Shown one piece after another: positions 8,207 to 16,022 of a DNA stretch of 64,000 nt (positions are counted from its first letter, which is position 1; each line of letters opens with the position of its first letter). The stretch comes from Parabacteroides sp. PF5-6 (GTDB lineage Bacteria > Bacteroidota > Bacteroidia > Bacteroidales > Tannerellaceae), in NCBI RefSeq assembly GCF_029504695.1, contig NZ_JAQFIN010000003.1:248001-312000 (forward strand), read 5' to 3'. The notes beneath the pieces were generated by a model, which made no database searches, was not told the DNA's origin, and saw only the letters and a program-made list of their open reading frames with translations. Position numbers and translations under genes: made by a program.

Positions 8207-9162
8207 GGCAATCGATTGTCGAAGAAGCGGGTGACCTGTCCGAAGAAGTTATACACTTCCTCGGTGAAAGGAATCTCCGTGGGGGTGAACACCTTCAAGG
8301 AACTGGGCACAACAGAGATCCGTATCTCCGCCTCTGCCTCTACCGGTTCCCCGTCGAGATGCATGATGCCCGGTTCCTGCCGGATGATGGTTACTTCTTT
8401 TCCTTTCAGTGTTTTGATCTTACTGTTGCGGTCGAGCTGTTTGGTAAAGAGCTGAATAGACAATGGAGCGATATCCAATGGGGTGAACGGGGATAAGATA
8501 GTGATATCCATCTGTCCGTCTTCAATATTGGCCAGGGGAGCGATAAAGGCATTGTTCCCATATTGAGAGGCATTGGCGCAGGCCACCAGAAAAGCTTTTT
8601 CTTCCCGTATCGTATCGTCGATCAGTAATTCGTAGACCTGTGGTTTATAACTCAGGTACTCTTCTACGGTATTCTTCAGGTAGGTCAATGATCCCCGGTG
8701 TTTCTCATACGCAAACTTCTGGCTGACCGCCGCATCGAAACCGACGCCACAGGTGGTAAAGAAAACCCGGCCGTTGGCTTTGCAACTGTCGATGGTCGTG
8801 ATATGTCCTTTCTGTACCACATCCAATGCCTTCTTGACATCCATCGGGATATGCAGTTCGCGCGCCAGGCCGTTTCCTGAACCTTTCGGGATGATGCCCA
8901 GGGTAGCGTCCGAGTGAATCATCGACTGGGCTACTTCGTTGATCGTGCCATCTCCCCCCACCGCCAGCACGATATGCGTATCTTCCGCTATCGCCTGCCG
9001 CGTCAGTTCACTGGCATGCCCGGCATATTCGGTAAAAGAGATTTTCAACTCATATTGATCAATCGGGAACTCATCCTGTATCATCTCCGGTATCTTGCGT
9101 TTCGATCCTACGCCTGAGATAGGATTGATAATTGCTTGTACCTTTTCGCGCGCTTCACTCAT
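8191..9162 (-). CDS. Diacylglycerol/lipid kinase family protein (YegS/DagK type)
   Basis: A 323-residue DAGK-catalytic-domain protein that phosphorylates a lipid hydroxyl using ATP. Motifs seen are INPISG near the N-terminus, the nucleotide-binding VLAVGGDGTINEVAQ, IPKGSGNGLAREL, and the C-terminal LDGEPVE. The substrate may be diacylglycerol or, given the neighbour, a sphingoid base or ceramide; this is inference. It is transcribed divergently from serine palmitoyltransferase, with -7 boxes for both within 200 bp. Confidence 0.88.
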   Translation of the reverse strand: MSEAREKVQAIINPISGVGSKRKIPEMIQDEFPIDQYELKISFTEYAGHASELTRQAIAEDTHIVLAVGGDGTINEVAQSMIHSDATLGIIPKGSGNGLARELHIPMDVKKALDVVQKGHITTIDSCKANGRVFFTTCGVGFDAAVSQKFAYEKHRGSLTYLKNTVEEYLSYKPQVYELLIDDTIREEKAFLVACANASQYGNNAFIAPLANIEDGQMDITILSPFTPLDIAPLSIQLFTKQLDRNSKIKTLKGKEVTIIRQEPGIMHLDGEPVEAEAEIRISVVPSSLKVFTPTEIPFTEEVYNFFGQVTRFFDNRLPYIFR

Positions 9163-9183
9163 GTCACCTTAACTTTTAGTGAA

Positions 9184-9252
9184 CAAATTTAATGCATTTA
9201 TAAAACTTTTGAGCCATTTCAACCGACAGAAGTGTTTTTTTTACTAATTTTG
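9184..9252. promoter_or_regulatory. Divergent promoter region, lipid kinase / serine palmitoyltransferase
   Basis: TAAATTTG on the minus strand (9184-9191) faces the kinase and TAATTTTG on the plus strand (9245-9252) faces the palmitoyltransferase. The plus transcript would have a leader of about 100 nt. Confidence 0.45.
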
Positions 9253-9361
9253 CGGCTGGCTTTGCGAAAACCTGTTCATTTAGTAGATAAAGTGTACAGT
9301 GCTATTACGATAACTCTTTCAAAGAAAATAACATATCAAGACATAATTCTCTTTAGACAAT

Positions 9362-10549
9362 ATGAAACTTTTACAAGAGAAACTAACAAAATACGACGCG
9401 CCTCAACGGGCGAAAGCCGCGGGGATCTATCCGTACTTTCGGGTGATCGAAAGCGATCAGGATACTGAGGTGATCATTAACGGGAAGAAAGTCCTGATGT
9501 TTGGTTCCAACGCCTACCTGGGACTGACCAACCATCCGAAAGTAAAAGAAGCAGCGGTCGACGCAATCCGCAAATACGGAACAGGCTGTGCCGGTTCCCG
9601 TTTCCTGAATGGTACATTAGATATACATATCGAGCTCGAGAAACGTCTGGCCGAATTTGTCGGCAAAGAAGACGCGATCGTGTATTCAACCGGCTTCCAG
9701 GTCAACCTGGGCGTTGTATCCTGTGTGACAGGACGCGAAGATTATATCCTTTGGGATGAATTGGATCATGCTTCGATTATCGAAGGACACCGCCTGTCGT
9801 TCTCCACCAAACTGAAATACAAGCATAACGATATGGAGTCGCTCGAGAAGCAATTGCAGAAGTGCGACCCGGACAAAATAAAACTGATCGTTACCGACAG
9901 TGTATTCAGCATGGAAGGCGACGTAGCCAATCTGCCGGAAATAAACAAACTGGCAAAGAAATACAACGCCAGCCTTATGGTCGACGAAGCCCACGGACTG
10001 GGCGTTCTGGGCCGTCAGGGACGCGGCGCCTGCGACCATTTCGGCGTGACCGACGACGTAGACCTGATTATGGGCACGTTCAGTAAATCCCTCGCCTCTA
10101 TCGGCGGATTTATCGCCGGCGACGAAGCGGTTACCAATTATATCCGTCACAACTCCCGCTCGTACATCTTCAGCGCCAGCAATACGCCGGCCGCTACGGC
10201 TGCCGCCAGCGCCGCGTTGGATATCATGATCAACGAGCCCGAACGGATCCAGAAGTTATGGGACCTGACCCATTACGCCCTCGACGGTTTCCGCACGATG
10301 GGATGTGAGATCGGGCATACTTCCACACCTATTATCCCTTTGTTTATCCGCAACAACGACCTGACCTTCATGGTTGTGCGCGAACTGCTCGACGCCGGTA
10401 TATTCGTCAACCCCGTGGTTACGCCCGCCGTCGCGCCCGAGGATACGTTGATCCGCTTCTCACTGATGGCTACCCATACGAAAGAACAGCTGGACTTCGC
10501 TTTGGAAACCATCGAACGCGTATTCAAGAAGCATCAGATCATCAAATAA
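9362..10549 (+). CDS. spt: Serine palmitoyltransferase (alpha-oxoamine synthase family)
   Basis: A 395-residue PLP enzyme that condenses L-Ser with palmitoyl-CoA to 3-ketosphinganine, the first step of sphingolipid synthesis in Bacteroidetes. It shows GSNAYLGLTNHP, GTGCAGSRFLNGT, DEAHGLGVLG (Asp208) and the PLP lysine Lys242 in GTFSKSLASIGG. Related 2-amino-3-ketobutyrate ligases and AONS share these motifs, but the overall sequence is very like the Bacteroides SPT as I recall it. A lipid kinase lies divergently upstream. A terminator and a period-22 array follow. Confidence 0.88.
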   Translation: MKLLQEKLTKYDAPQRAKAAGIYPYFRVIESDQDTEVIINGKKVLMFGSNAYLGLTNHPKVKEAAVDAIRKYGTGCAGSRFLNGTLDIHIELEKRLAEFVGKEDAIVYSTGFQVNLGVVSCVTGREDYILWDELDHASIIEGHRLSFSTKLKYKHNDMESLEKQLQKCDPDKIKLIVTDSVFSMEGDVANLPEINKLAKKYNASLMVDEAHGLGVLGRQGRGACDHFGVTDDVDLIMGTFSKSLASIGGFIAGDEAVTNYIRHNSRSYIFSASNTPAATAAASAALDIMINEPERIQKLWDLTHYALDGFRTMGCEIGHTSTPIIPLFIRNNDLTFMVVRELLDAGIFVNPVVTPAVAPEDTLIRFSLMATHTKEQLDFALETIERVFKKHQIIK

Positions 10550-10586
10550 CAAAACAGCTTTCAATCCCACATCGCAAGAGATCCTG

Positions 10587-10634
10587 AAAGGATCACCCCT
10601 ATTCATCCTTGATGATAATAGAGGGCGATCCTTT
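10587..10634 (+). terminator. Terminator after serine palmitoyltransferase
   Basis: AAAGGATC and GATCCTTT arms enclose an inner partly paired segment (CCCCTATT with AATAGAGGG), followed by ATTCTTTC. A second weaker hairpin (CCGGGA / TCCCGG then TTTTC) follows near 10657-10692. Confidence 0.65.
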
Positions 10635-10729
10635 ATTCTTTCGCTCCACAGCTAAAAGTTACCGGGATTAGGAGGAATTTCTCCCGGGTTTTCATTATAT
10701 TTACACCGGACTCTGTTATTGTCGATGGG

Positions 10730-10815
10730 CTTCGTCGGTACTGACGAAGGGCATCGACAGTACTAATGAAGGGCATGGACAGTACTGTCGATGCCCATGG
10801 ACAGTAAAATAATCC
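10730..10815. repeat. Array of 20-bp palindromes, period 22 (GTAC-centred)
   Basis: Units start at 10730, 10752, 10774 and a degenerate one at 10796, separated by GG, GG and CC. The clearest reads CTTCGTCGGTACTGACGAAG; the third is CATGGACAGTACTGTCGATG. A partial extra half-unit lies just upstream (TGTTATTGTCGATG). The array lies between SPT and the HU-like gene. Confidence 0.88.
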
Positions 10816-10843
10816 GTATGGTTTAACAATAAAAGAACGAACT

Positions 10844-11434
10844 ATGAACGTAAGATTCAGCCTTTATGAAATTCCTCTTCCGGGGGAACAACCGGAAGAC
10901 AGTCGGCCACAGGCCCGTGTACACACCAAAGGAACCATCCGTTTGCAGGAGATCTGCTATGAATTGCGGGAGTTGGGGGTCAATTCCGCTCAGATCAAAG
11001 CGGTATTGGATGCGACAGCGAAATATCTGGGTAAGTCATTGATCTACGGCTATAATTTTGAATTGGAGGACATTGGCACCTTTTCTTTATCGCTCCGCAG
11101 CTCGCTGATCGAGAAAGAGGCCGGGAAAACGGTCCGGGTTGAGGCGGACGGCGTTAATTTCAGATGCAGCAAAGCCTTAAAGAAGAAACTGCGCGAGGCT
11201 CAATTTGAGCAGATCAAAGCATCTCCGGCTCTTCACTCACAGGAGAAGCGTAAGAAACAGATGATCGCCCATCTGAAAAACTACGGGTATATCAATATCT
11301 CGAAATATGCGTTGTTGAATCATTGCTCGCGCTATCAGGCCCGGAAAGACATCGATTGTTTTGTGGCGGATGGATTGATCGCCTCTTCGGGCATGAAATC
11401 CCATAAGATCTATGTCCTTGCCCCATCACACTAA
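10844..11434 (+). CDS. HU-like (HU-HIG type) DNA-binding protein
   Basis: A 196-residue protein. The first 110 residues resemble the Bacteroidetes-specific HU variant, a nucleoid-type DNA-binding fold, with a loop such as GYNFELEDIGTFSLSLRSS and the core ending VNFRCSKALKKKL. The C-terminal 80 residues are Lys/Arg rich and look like a winged-helix (INISKYALLNHCSRYQARKDIDCFVADGLI), so it may combine two DNA-binding parts. It stands alone with a strong terminator. Specific role not known. Confidence 0.7.
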   Translation: MNVRFSLYEIPLPGEQPEDSRPQARVHTKGTIRLQEICYELRELGVNSAQIKAVLDATAKYLGKSLIYGYNFELEDIGTFSLSLRSSLIEKEAGKTVRVEADGVNFRCSKALKKKLREAQFEQIKASPALHSQEKRKKQMIAHLKNYGYINISKYALLNHCSRYQARKDIDCFVADGLIASSGMKSHKIYVLAPSH

Positions 11435-11440
11435 ATCCTA

Positions 11441-11478
11441 AAAAAGGAGTTTACCCGATCGGGTAAACTCCTTTTTTT
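11441..11478. terminator. Bidirectional terminator, HU-like gene / isomerase gene
   Basis: A perfect palindrome with arms AAAAAGGAGTTTACCC and GGGTAAACTCCTTTTT around GATC, flanked by A and T runs, serves the plus-strand HU-like gene and can also serve the converging minus-strand gene. Confidence 0.9.
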
Positions 11479-11505
11479 ATGATCGGATCAAACGAGATCG
11501 GTGGA

Positions 11506-12393
11506 TCAATAGACGTAAGCGGCGTTTTTCAGGAAGTCATAGCTTTCCTGTACGCTTTCGACCGGGTCGTTATTGGTGTAGTTTTCTACTTCTACATACC
11601 AGTCTTTCACGCGGTTGGCTTTCATCTGTTCGAAGATCGCCTGGAAGTCCATCTTACCGCTGGCGCCGATTTCCATTTCGTCTTTGATATGGATACATTT
11701 GAATTGACGGGGACGTTCTTTCAGGTACTTCGCAGGATCGTAGCCGGCCATCATTACCCAATAGACATCCATCTGGAAGAATACGTGCTGCGGGCTGACA
11801 TTGTCGAGCAGGAAGTCGTAACCGGTCTTGCCGTCGAACTTGAATTTGAACTCAAAGTCGTGGTTGTGATACCCGAAAGCCATGCTGGCGGCAGCCGCTT
11901 TGTAACCTACTGAGTTATAATAGTCGCAATAGATCTTCAGATCGTCGGCCGTCGTCTTTTCGTTGAACGGCATAGAAGGTTTCACCAGGTATTTGGCACC
12001 CACCTGATTGTAAGCTTCGACTGCTTTATCCCACCAAGCCATGATTTCGGCTTCTTTATCTTTTGAATAGTCCGGTCCCAGGTGAGCGCTGGTGCATCTC
12101 ATGCCCAGGTCGTCCAGGCGTTGTTTGAAATCTTTCGGATCCAAGCCGTAGATCTTGCCATCGTCGTAACCGGCAGTTTCCACATGGGTATAACCCATCT
12201 GGGCAACCGCTTCGAGTACAGCCTGGATGCCATCGTCTTTGACCATCTCACGCAGAGAATATAACTGGAGGCCGATACGTTTCTTCGCGTCGGCAGCGAC
12301 ATGCGCTACATTAGAAGAGATGAATTGAGGAGCGACTACACCTCCGGCAAGTAAGAGGGAAGCCTTTTTCAAAAAGTCACGTCTGTTTTGCAT
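11506..12393 (-). CDS. Tat-exported sugar phosphate isomerase/epimerase-like TIM barrel
   Basis: A 295-residue xylose-isomerase-like TIM-barrel protein. The N-terminus MQNRRDFLKKASLLLAGG is a clear twin-arginine signal, so it should be exported folded by TatAC (genes at 2692-3750). Barrel signs include GLQLYSLREM, GYTHVETAGYDDG, FGYHNHDFEF, FFQMDVYWVMMAG and IHIKDE, the usual metal-binding Glu/Asp/His strand ends. Substrate is unknown; periplasmic members of this family in Bacteroidetes act in carbohydrate metabolism. A minus-strand TACTTTTG box lies at 12432-12439. Confidence 0.86.
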   Translation of the reverse strand: MQNRRDFLKKASLLLAGGVVAPQFISSNVAHVAADAKKRIGLQLYSLREMVKDDGIQAVLEAVAQMGYTHVETAGYDDGKIYGLDPKDFKQRLDDLGMRCTSAHLGPDYSKDKEAEIMAWWDKAVEAYNQVGAKYLVKPSMPFNEKTTADDLKIYCDYYNSVGYKAAAASMAFGYHNHDFEFKFKFDGKTGYDFLLDNVSPQHVFFQMDVYWVMMAGYDPAKYLKERPRQFKCIHIKDEMEIGASGKMDFQAIFEQMKANRVKDWYVEVENYTNNDPVESVQESYDFLKNAAYVY

Positions 12394-12431
12394 AAATACT
12401 TTTGTTTTATAGGTTTACTAAAGAATCTGCA

Positions 12432-12439
12432 CAAAAGTA
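12432..12439 (-). promoter_or_regulatory. Probable promoter -7 box of the isomerase-like gene
   Basis: The minus strand reads TACTTTTG, 39 bp before the start codon. Confidence 0.5.
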
Positions 12440-12499
12440 GAACTATTTCTCTGGGACTAAAGGATAATTGCGTTAAAATCTTCAAAAATCAACGGCTGC

Positions 12500-13765
12500 T
12501 CAATGATTTGCCGATGATTTTCTCAGTTGTTTCAGGTGCATGTACTGTTTGTGCAATATACCTTTGAGGCGAATGATCTGAAAACGGTAGATCATGCAGG
12601 CGGTAATAAAGTAAACCCCGGTCTGAATCCAAAGCACTTGATACTCATGAGCGACCTGCGATAAGGTGGCTCCTGCCGAATTGATACGCACAAAGCCCTG
12701 GATACCGAATGTCGAAGGGAATAGATATCCTGCCGCCTTCCAGAATGCCGGTATGGCTTCTTTGGGCCAGGAGATGCCGGAGATAAACAAAAGAATCACA
12801 GAGGTAAAGACAAAGACCAGGATCGGCGACTCCCGGCTGGTCATGAAGCCGGACAAAGTCATCGAGAAAAAGATACAAGCCAACAGGTAAGGCAAGACGA
12901 ACAACAAGACCGTACCCGGATTGCCGATCTGCGGAAGCGTAAACAAGCGGGGCACGATGATCAGTACCCACAAACAAACGATACCGTAGAGCACGATATA
13001 CGTCAGCGCCTTCCCTCCTACGATACGGAAGGTCCCTTTGTACTGCCTGCCGACGGGCACCAGACTGCGGAAGCGGTTGCGCTCGCGTGCCGTTCCGCCC
13101 AGCATGCCGATGCCCAGGATCAATGTCTGCTGAATGACCAATATCAGGATCGCCGGTACCAGAAAGCTGGCAAAGCCATTCTGCGTATTATATAATGTAA
13201 CCGATTCATACGGGATGGGATTGATCGTGATCTGTTGCATCTGCTCCGTCGAAGCCGGATGATTCCTGGCCGACCACTCTTTGCCCAAGTCCAACGACAC
13301 CTCCGTTGCCGAAAGCAGGAAAGCTTTGTAAAACAATAAAGCGCTCATATCACTATAGAGTGAAACGGTGGCCTGCCGTCCGGCATGCATATCTTTACTG
13401 AAGTCGGGCGAGAAATACAGGATACCATACGCCTGTTTACTGTCAACCATCTGCTTGGCCTCTTCCATATTGCCGTAAACACCCACCACCTGCACATCGG
13501 CGGTCGCATCCACCCGGCGCACGAACTCCCGGCTCAGGAAAGAGTCGCTCTGATCGACCACAACCATCTTCACCTCCCGCGCCACTTCATTATTATAGAT
13601 CAGGGCATACAAAACAGGATAAGCCAAAGGCACCAGGAAGAAGAAGATCATCACCCCGGAGTCGCGGAAGACATTCTTCAGTTCTTCCCGCCAGATATAA
13701 AAGGTATCCTGGATTCCTTCTTTTATAATATAATGTATACGATGCTCTCTTTCCATCCTTATCAA
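12500..13765 (-). CDS. ABC-2 type transporter permease
   Basis: A 421-residue permease of the YhhJ/YbhR type. One transmembrane helix near residues 38-58 is followed by a large periplasmic domain (about 60-210) and then five more helices, ending with a basic tail. It is the last of four minus-strand genes (TolC, HlyD, permease, permease) making up a drug- or lipid-export system. It lies 21 bp downstream of its paralogue. No ATP-binding subunit is encoded in the operon. Confidence 0.88.
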   Translation of the reverse strand: MIRMEREHRIHYIIKEGIQDTFYIWREELKNVFRDSGVMIFFFLVPLAYPVLYALIYNNEVAREVKMVVVDQSDSFLSREFVRRVDATADVQVVGVYGNMEEAKQMVDSKQAYGILYFSPDFSKDMHAGRQATVSLYSDMSALLFYKAFLLSATEVSLDLGKEWSARNHPASTEQMQQITINPIPYESVTLYNTQNGFASFLVPAILILVIQQTLILGIGMLGGTARERNRFRSLVPVGRQYKGTFRIVGGKALTYIVLYGIVCLWVLIIVPRLFTLPQIGNPGTVLLFVLPYLLACIFFSMTLSGFMTSRESPILVFVFTSVILLFISGISWPKEAIPAFWKAAGYLFPSTFGIQGFVRINSAGATLSQVAHEYQVLWIQTGVYFITACMIYRFQIIRLKGILHKQYMHLKQLRKSSANH

Positions 13766-13786
13766 TTGTCAATTGTCAATTCCCCC

Positions 13787-14965
13787 CTACGGTATATATT
13801 TGAAATAAAGAAGCGCGCTCTTCAGATTCCGGCGGATCAATAGCGGAAGCATAAGAAATCCTGCCAGCCAGACATACTCCGCCCAGGAATAAACCAGTTC
13901 GCGCCCATTCAAGGCCTGATCGACATAGATCAGGAAGTAGTGGCGCAAGGGAAAAAGATTCGCCAACGCCTGGATAGACGGATACATCTCCTGCACCGGA
14001 AAAGAAAAGCCGACGATCGAGAACGCCAACATACCAAACAGGCTGGCAAAACTAAGTCCCAGACGCAAGGTCGGCAAAACGCCAATCATAAAAACGCCGA
14101 CCGCCTGCGAGGAAATCACCAAAAGGAACATAGCTGTCAGCATGGGCGCCCAGCCACTATGCAGTGGGAAGGCATTGTAGCCGTATAATACGGCACACAT
14201 CATAAAACCCACCAAGGTAAAGATTACCGTATGCGGAAGCAGTTTCCCGATAAGGCTTACCGTCATGGAATTCCCTCCCATCTGCAACCAGCGCCGGGAG
14301 GTGGAATATTTGATCTCCGTTCCGATACTGAAGACCGTGATCATAAAGATCAATAGCTCCAGGATGCCCGGCAAGACTGTATTGTTCAGATAGACCGAAT
14401 AGTTCAGCCAAGGGTTACCGATCGAATGGGTATCGATCACGATGGGTTGCAGTTGCCCCATGATCTGTTCGGTGCTTAGTCCTTTAGCCGTGCCGGTTTG
14501 CAAACCCACCGAGGCTCCGGCGAGTACCGACATGGTTTTCATATCGCGGAACAATAAAGAGGCAGCGATCAGGTAAGAACCGTTGGTATAGAACGACAAA
14601 GTCGGCTGTTTGCCGGTGGTTGCCTCGACCGAGAAGTTCGCCGGTATATAGAAGATACCATAGACCTCTCCTTTCTGCATCTCTTCGCGTGCTTCCGCAA
14701 ACGACAGGGTTTTCATCGCCACCTCGGTCTGTTCGAAAGCATCGAGCTGACGGATCAGATTGCGCGAAGTGGCCGTATTGTCCAGGTCGACCACGGCAAT
14801 CGGAAGGTCTTTAGGCAGTCCTTCCTGCATCAGTGTGATGAAAAAGACCACACTCAATGCCGGTGCGAACAGCATACAGAAGAAATAGATCGGCCGACTG
14901 ACCAGTCGCCGCATTTCTCTTTTCGCGATATTCCAGATCGAATGTAAACCCTGATTTAATGTCAT
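13787..14965 (-). CDS. ABC-2 type transporter permease
   Basis: A 392-residue paralogue of the next gene with the same architecture: N-terminal helix (YFFCMLFAPALSVVFFITLM), periplasmic domain, then a C-terminal bundle with the motif GFSFPVQEMYPSIQALANLFPLRHYF typical of ABC-2 permeases. It overlaps the HlyD gene by 4 bp, so translation is probably coupled. The two permeases likely heterodimerise and need an ATPase supplied in trans. Confidence 0.88.
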   Translation of the reverse strand: MTLNQGLHSIWNIAKREMRRLVSRPIYFFCMLFAPALSVVFFITLMQEGLPKDLPIAVVDLDNTATSRNLIRQLDAFEQTEVAMKTLSFAEAREEMQKGEVYGIFYIPANFSVEATTGKQPTLSFYTNGSYLIAASLLFRDMKTMSVLAGASVGLQTGTAKGLSTEQIMGQLQPIVIDTHSIGNPWLNYSVYLNNTVLPGILELLIFMITVFSIGTEIKYSTSRRWLQMGGNSMTVSLIGKLLPHTVIFTLVGFMMCAVLYGYNAFPLHSGWAPMLTAMFLLVISSQAVGVFMIGVLPTLRLGLSFASLFGMLAFSIVGFSFPVQEMYPSIQALANLFPLRHYFLIYVDQALNGRELVYSWAEYVWLAGFLMLPLLIRRNLKSALLYFKYIP

Positions 14966-15972
14966 AAGATCTCTGTTCCTTTTTTCTTCATGACCACCGA
15001 CATACCGGGTCGTAAGCCTTCGATTTTCTCCATCGGCCGGGCACGCACTTCGAAGGTCTTCGAGTCGTACTGCCCGGTGGTCTTCGTTGCTTTCCAGGCG
15101 GCATACGTTCCCATATCTTTCAGATAATACACTTTCAGGCGCACGGCCTTATCCAGTGCCGGCACAAAAGCATTCAGTTCGGAGTCTATGCGGATCGTCT
15201 TCAACAGCTCTTCGCGCACACTGAAGGTCACCCAGAGGTCATTCAGATCGACCACGTTCATGATCGGTGCTCCTGTCCCGACCAGTTCACCCACCTGTGG
15301 GAAGCGTTCGGCGATCTCGCCATTTATCGGAGAAAGCAATATACTTTCACTGACGTACGATTCGACCTCGGCAATCGCTCCTCCGGCCTGTCTGACCAAG
15401 GCTTCGGCTGCCATTTTATCTTCCTGGCGAGCGCCTTCCTTTGCCATATCATATTGCGAGCGCGCGGCTTTCTCGGTGGCGACCATCGCGTTGTAGTTGG
15501 CTTCGGCCTCATCGCGTTTCTGTGCCGACATGACTCCTTTGTCGTACAGGTTTTGCACCCGGTCGTACGACTTCTTGGCAATATCGACACCAGCCAGTGC
15601 TTTTTGCCAGAGTTCGTACGCGCCGGTGATCTCCTGCACGCGGGCGCCTTTGCGGGCCTTTGCACTCTGGGCTTCCGCTGCTGCCTGGGCGGCTTCGGCC
15701 TGTTGCAACTTGGCTTCTACTTCCGGAGTATCGATAAAGACCAACGTATCGCCGGCCATCACCTTATCTCCTTCATCTACCCGATAGGAAACAATACGCC
15801 CGGGCACCTTTCCCGAGATCCGGACCTGGGTAGCTTCCGCCTGGCCCAGGATCACATCGTCGGGGGGTGTCAACAGAAAGAACCCGGCTAATGCGATTAA
15901 ACCGATCACCACCAATACAGCGATAAAAGCCAGCATCATATTGCTCATCTTAAATTTCTTATTCTTGCCCAT
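14962..15972 (-). CDS. HlyD-family membrane fusion protein
   Basis: A 336-residue periplasmic adaptor. A single N-terminal membrane anchor (MLAFIAVLVVIGLIALAGFFLL) is followed by a biotinyl-lipoyl domain (QVRISGKVPGRIVSYRVDEGD), a long alpha hairpin (about 85-195, rich in Ala and Lys), the second lipoyl half and a beta-barrel domain. It bridges the ABC permeases and the TolC channel of the same operon. Confidence 0.9.
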   Translation of the reverse strand: MGKNKKFKMSNMMLAFIAVLVVIGLIALAGFFLLTPPDDVILGQAEATQVRISGKVPGRIVSYRVDEGDKVMAGDTLVFIDTPEVEAKLQQAEAAQAAAEAQSAKARKGARVQEITGAYELWQKALAGVDIAKKSYDRVQNLYDKGVMSAQKRDEAEANYNAMVATEKAARSQYDMAKEGARQEDKMAAEALVRQAGGAIAEVESYVSESILLSPINGEIAERFPQVGELVGTGAPIMNVVDLNDLWVTFSVREELLKTIRIDSELNAFVPALDKAVRLKVYYLKDMGTYAAWKATKTTGQYDSKTFEVRARPMEKIEGLRPGMSVVMKKKGTEIL

Positions 15973-16022
15973 ATCTTTTTATAATTCGTAATTCGTAATT
16001 CGTAATTTTTAATTCGTAACTT
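15973..16022. repeat. Period-7 run (TAATTCG)
   Basis: The gap between the TolC and HlyD genes is mostly TAATTCG, TAATTCG, TAATTCG, TAATTTT, TAATTCG, TAACTTT. The same word occurs at 27515-27540 and 60100-60118. No hairpin partner lies nearby. Confidence 0.75.

Noticed and set aside
12500-14965. Missing ATPase caused by a pseudogene in the export operon
   Set aside because: The gaps between the four genes are 50 bp or less and contain no Walker-motif remnants.
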